Assembly: GCA_009801015.1 (NCBI GenBank)
Contig: VHZZ01010160.1
Coordinates: 39,456 to 62,895, forward strand
DNA from: Silene noctiflora
Taxonomy: Eukaryota; Streptophyta; Magnoliopsida; Caryophyllales; Caryophyllaceae
DNA length: 23,440 nucleotides
Reading direction: 5' to 3'
Shown: one piece after another, positions 19,486-23,440 of the stretch
Layout of the letters: the number at the start of each line of letters is the position of its first letter
How positions within the stretch are numbered: position 1 is the stretch's first letter
Program-made: the position numbers and the translations under genes
The notes under the pieces: generated by a model
The model's input: only the letters and a program-made list of their open reading frames with translations
The model's database searches: none
What the model was told of the DNA's origin: nothing

Positions 19486-19620
19486 TTAGATCGGGTTACG
19501 GGTCATAATCGGGTTGGGTCGAGTCAATTTCGGGTTACAACATTTCGGGCCCTTTCGGTCGAGTTTGCTCAGGTTCAGATCAAGTCACTCAGGTCGGCTC
19601 ATACTTGTCAGCTCTATTTT
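19486..19620 (+). repeat. Degenerate GGGTCGGGTT-type tract, right part
   Basis: Words such as ATCGGGTTACGGGTC, TCGGGTTGGGTCGAGTC and CGGGCCCTTTCGGTCGAG continue the tract seen before the MITE. Non-coding. Confidence 0.6.
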
Positions 19621-21294
19621 GAACCCTAACTAGGAGCTTTTGTCTATTGAATTTTTTGAGCAAATAAACTTTGACGAACCATATTGCTCCGCCATAAACT
19701 CATATTCAATTCATGGAAATTTTGTAATTCAATTAATTGTGGTTTATTGAGGTACCTCATATTTTGTAAAATGAGTGTGTTTCAAATTTATAGGAGTTTC
19801 CAACTCCTACATGATCGAAGAATTTAACTACCAACTTCCCCTCATGATTACTGAAAACTTTTAGGAAAAACAAACTCCAACATAACAACCAAACATATTA
19901 ATGCAATTCATGTAAATTCTAATGTACAGAGTAGTAATTAAAATCATGTGAATAACAAATTAACACATGGTTTTAATTCTCGTATGGACTAAACGAGACC
20001 TTAGTGATCAAGTGTAGGTGAAGCTAATTTTGGGTATGGGTATATTATGCATTTTTAGCCTAATTGGATAAGGTCTCATTGTTTCATGTTCAAGTTTATT
20101 TTAGATGCATTCTTAGCCGATCTTTTGGGATGTTTAGGGTAGGATAATTACATGATATTCAAGCTTTAAGTCGAGTAAGTTCAAAACATTTGCAAGGCTT
20201 TTATCCTTTGATACTTCTCATCATATTATTTTTATTGTAATTATTAATTTAATCAGTTCAGCAAACTTAGTTTACAGGATCATTTGTAAATCCATCAAAA
20301 ATGTATAATCCTTATTAAATCAAGTTCCGTGTTGATCAATTCTAGGGGGATATTTGGATGACTTTATTGAAATGAAATTGAATGAAATGAATTTCCTACT
20401 CAACCTCCTACTTAGCTTGTAATTCAAACTTTATTCCCTCATGCTATTAACTTATTCCAACCAAACAATTATAAGAGATTGTGAATTTGGAACTCCGTGA
20501 TCATATTTCATTTCATTTCATTTCATTCCGTTTTTAAGTATTTCTATTCGAATACACACATAGATGACATGATTTCAATTAGTCGTCCTTAGTCCCCTCA
20601 AACACATAAGCGATAGGCGAAGCGTGCAGCTGATCCATGGGGTTGAAATGGTAATGTCAAGTCAATTTCATGGATTTCATTCCAACTCACTTTAATTTGA
20701 AAAGAAGGCTGAAGGAAAGGGGGGTTCACCGTTCACTAAAGTAAAAAAGTTGCAAAAATTTAATGCACGCCTTTTTTATTTCCACAGAATAACAACATGA
20801 ATGGTTTGTCAATTTGACCTCCACTAGCTTTTCAGGTTCTGAGTTTAGCCCCAAAACCCCATTGGGAGATCGACATCTTATTCAGGATTTCATAATTTAT
20901 ATAGCCATTATGACTAGAATTAATTTCCCTATTACTTCCTCCCTTCAACTCTACTCTATCACTTTACTTTTTCACGTTTGCCAAGACGCGTTTTAAGTGT
21001 TAAATATCATTAGCTACGTATTTGCAAAAATTATAAAAGTTAAATATTTTTAATGTCCCCGTAAAGACGAATCAAACAAGACCCCACATGAATATATTTG
21101 CACGTGTTGTATTGAGCGAAAATTGAAATTAAAGACTTATTTGTGAATAGTGTAGAAAAAGAAATAGGTAGAGTGAAGTTGAATGGAGGAAGTATATAAT
21201 TAACTAAATGTGACTTACCGTAAATCATAATTGAATTCAGGCGGGTACTTAATTGTAGTTTTACTTAATAATTTTTCCTTATTTCAAATATTTA
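19621..21294. other. AT-rich intergenic DNA, no gene seen
   Basis: 20365-20395 (GAAATGAAATTGAATGAAATGAA) and 20506-20527 (ATTTCATTTCATTTCATTTCA) are inverted, simple-sequence-like words that may bound an old MITE of about 160 bp, but no terminal repeat or duplication was confirmed. 19690-20005 has a MITE-like texture and ends near CGTATGGACTAAACGAGACC, without a matching left end. The remaining frames are chance. Confidence 0.45.
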
Positions 21295-21322
21295 CTAGTT
21301 TTCATGCCCGTGTATTGCACGG
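21295..21322 (-). mobile_element. Helitron-like 3' terminus
   Basis: On the minus strand the sequence reads CCGTG-CAATA-CACGG (21322-21308), then nine bases GCATGAAAA, then CTAG (21298-21295), followed by T. A short hairpin about 10 nt before a CTRR end, inserted next to T, is the 3' signature of Helitrons. The element would extend rightward from here, but no 5' TC end or RepHel gene was found, so its length is unknown. The stem is only 5 bp plus a possible T-G pair. Confidence 0.5.
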
Positions 21323-22044
21323 ATACTAAAATAAGTTGCAATTATAGTATATTATACTATTTATTTTAGTTGTAAGACACTAATCGTGCATTTAATGTTT
21401 GATATGTTATTCTTCTAGATTTTCGTCAGTTACTAACTTAATGTCATGTCTATATTGAGAATTAATAGAGAACAAATATATGTCTTGATTACCAAGACCT
21501 TGTTGGGTTAGTAAATGAGAGAGGAATAAAGCTATGCAAAATTCCTTGTTTAGTTAGCAAATGAGGTGTAAGAGAAATGGTAAAAGAGTGAAGGGTTCCA
21601 AACAGTACACCCAAAACAATATAATGTAGTTAGGTGTGTTACAATCATTTTCATCATGAAAACAAATAACTCAATTAAAAGTTAATGATATAATATTAAC
21701 ATGACAAATACACCCTTCATTCTTATCCAATGTTCTCACATTCCATTTTCGTACAATCTAATCCAATCTTTTCCTTCCGTACTTAATAAAATAGTTGACA
21801 TAATTACCCTCATCTATTTCTTGTATTTACAATGATACCNTTGCAACTAAAACTCCACATTATGACATCTTTTTATACACACCCTTAAATATTTCCAAGA
21901 ACACCGCCACAAAAAAAACACTATAAAGTCATTCCACATTAAAATTTATACCCCGACCCAAGAGAGCATTCGATTGGATTGAAGGGAGTATAACATTTAA
22001 TTATTTAGTTTTGTGTCTAACAAAGAAACAAAATTGAGTTTATA
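21323..22044. other. AT-rich DNA, possibly Helitron interior, no gene seen
   Basis: A diverged direct repeat is visible: CCTTGTTGGGTTAGTAAATGAG (about 21490) and CCTTGTTTAGTTAGCAAATGAG (about 21542). One base (21840) is undetermined. No ORF of interest. Confidence 0.45.
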
Positions 22045-23440
22045 CACGTGATATTTTAAAGGTTTTTAGCCTAGATTTATATTATTTGTCGGTTCTTATT
22101 TTCATAAAATACACTTTTCAAATAAAATTTATCTGTTTACCTTCTCCAATCAATACCTCACTTTACCCACATTTCCATATTCAACCCTTTCCACCCGACT
22201 AACCAACCAAACTCATCAGAATCAACCCTAACCATATCCCTATCCCTGAACAACCTCATCCCCACAAATGAATATATTTTTCTATCTCCTAAATCATACT
22301 CGTAAACGTCGGAAAGTAATCCTACTCGTCTAGTACCCTTCTCACCCACCTAACCAACTTAACCATCAAAATCAATTCTAAAATGTATCCCTGGAAACCC
22401 CAGCCTACCGAGTACCGACATTTACTTGTACTATTCAAATCACACTCTTCAACGTCGGAGAATAACCCTACCCTCCAGACACTTACCTTCTCCCTCAAGA
22501 CCTATCTACCCCCACCCCTAAAAAAAAATAGACACGTCCAATATAAAAGCAACCCTCACCCTATAACAATCAAAATTGAGTATATATACATGTTACTTAA
22601 GAGATTTTTAACCTATTTTTATAGCATCTATGCCTCTGTCATTTTCACAAAATAGTACCTTGAAATAAAATTTATCTACTTACTTTCTCAATTGTTCTAA
22701 TCATAGCCTTAGTACATACATACCTTTTTTCTACACCATTTAGGTATTCGTCGTACCCTTCTCACCCAACTAACCAACTTGACCAACAGAATCAACCGTA
22801 TCCCTGAACAACCCTAACCTATAGACATTTTTCTTGTACAACTCAAATAGCACTCTTAAACGTCGGAGCGTAACCCTACCCCCAAGACACTTACCTCCTC
22901 CCTCGAGACCTATCTACCCCCATCCCTAAAAAAAAATCGACACATCCAATGTAAAATCAACCCCTACTCTATAAGACAATGTTCCAATGTAAAGAATAAG
23001 TTGAAAATATGGAGGCAAAAAAAAGGAATACGGACTATAATAAACTATAATCTAATACTATGATTAAAAAATAATTTCGATCTTTTTACGGCTTACTCTA
23101 TCCGTCTTGGAAACACCTTTGATTTGTCATTACTTTGTTGTTTATGAAATAACTTCTAGTACCCACTTACATTTCATTTCATCAACACAATTATTCCGCT
23201 TGACTCACCTAAATCGTTGTGTTCTTTATTATTTATATTTATATCTATACCCCTTAAATAAAAATTTGACAACCTAACTAACCAACTTGATTATCAAAAT
23301 CATCAATTGTATCTATCCCTGAACAACCTCAGCCTATCGAGATTTGCGTGTACTACTCAAATTACACTCTTAAACGTCGAAGAGTAACCATACCCCTTGA
23401 TGTGTAATTTTAAAACCTCGCAAGTGTACGATGTCGTGTA
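22045..23440. repeat. Complex array of diverged repeats, continuing past the window
   Basis: An AAACGTCGGAG-like word recurs at 22304, 22450, 22858 and 23372 (spacings 146, 408, 514). A CTAACCAACTT...ATCCCTGAACAACC module recurs near 22192, 22346, 22766 and 23278. A third module, TTTTTA-CCTA...AAATAAAATTTATCT, occurs at 22060-22138 and 22596-22675. The order of modules is conserved while spacing varies, so blocks have been gained or lost. Frames inside (22158-22349 on minus, 22383-22655 on plus) have no recognisable protein. It may lie inside the Helitron-like element. Confidence 0.65.

Noticed and set aside
20340..20530. MITE bounded by GAAATGAAAT/ATTTCATTTC words
   Set aside because: The inverted words are simple-sequence-like, and no terminal repeat plus target duplication could be found.

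Overview
This is a plant nuclear genomic window. Two genes have canonical GT-AG introns, most of the rest is AT-rich intergenic DNA, and transposon debris is dense. Three exact copies of TACTCCGTAT (4136, 6003, 14797) and several GAGACCGTCTTA/GAGACGGTC-type strings (1941, 12873, 13611, 17531) are words I associate with Caryophyllales such as spinach, beet, Silene and carnation. That lineage call is an inference from word usage, not a proof. Position 21840 is an undetermined base (n).

Two protein-coding genes are well supported, and both needed exon joining. (1) On the + strand, a DUF247 (UPF0481-type) membrane-anchored protein of 460 aa runs from 5116 to 6994 with one 496-bp intron. It carries an in-frame (GAT)10 tract that encodes poly-Asp. 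(2) On the - strand, a three-exon DUF4378-family (TRM-like) protein of 488 aa runs from 17306 down to 11891, with introns of 2212 and 1737 bp. The genes converge, with about 4.9 kb of repeats and unassigned DNA between them. Nothing suggests that they work together. No rRNA, intact tRNA or CRISPR was seen.

Layout: 1-604, one end of a hAT-like element facing left. 951-2689, a stack of nested elements: a Tourist-like MITE interrupted by two other MITEs, one of which is itself split by a hAT-like element with an 8-bp target duplication and an internal tRNA-like segment. 2978-2998, a perfect hairpin. 3583-3801, a GC-rich diverged tandem duplication. 4569-4748, a 180-bp solo-LTR-like element with TATAG target duplications that carries an snRNA-type USE plus TATA pair. 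5116-6994, the DUF247 gene. 7640-7960, GGGCC-rich degenerate sequence. 8250-8365 and 9213-9320, two SINE-like insertions. 9364-9703, a diverged duplication. 11891-17306, the TRM-like gene. 18540-19620, GGGTCGGG-type degenerate repeat split by an intact Tourist-like MITE (19058-19485) of the same family as the 951-2689 stack but in the opposite orientation. 21295 onward, a Helitron-like 3' end facing right. 22045 to the window end, a complex array of diverged repeats.

No new multi-gene system is visible. The most informative novelties are the transposon nesting history, the solo LTR with Pol III-type promoter spacing, the coding microsatellites in both genes, and the repeat array at the right edge.
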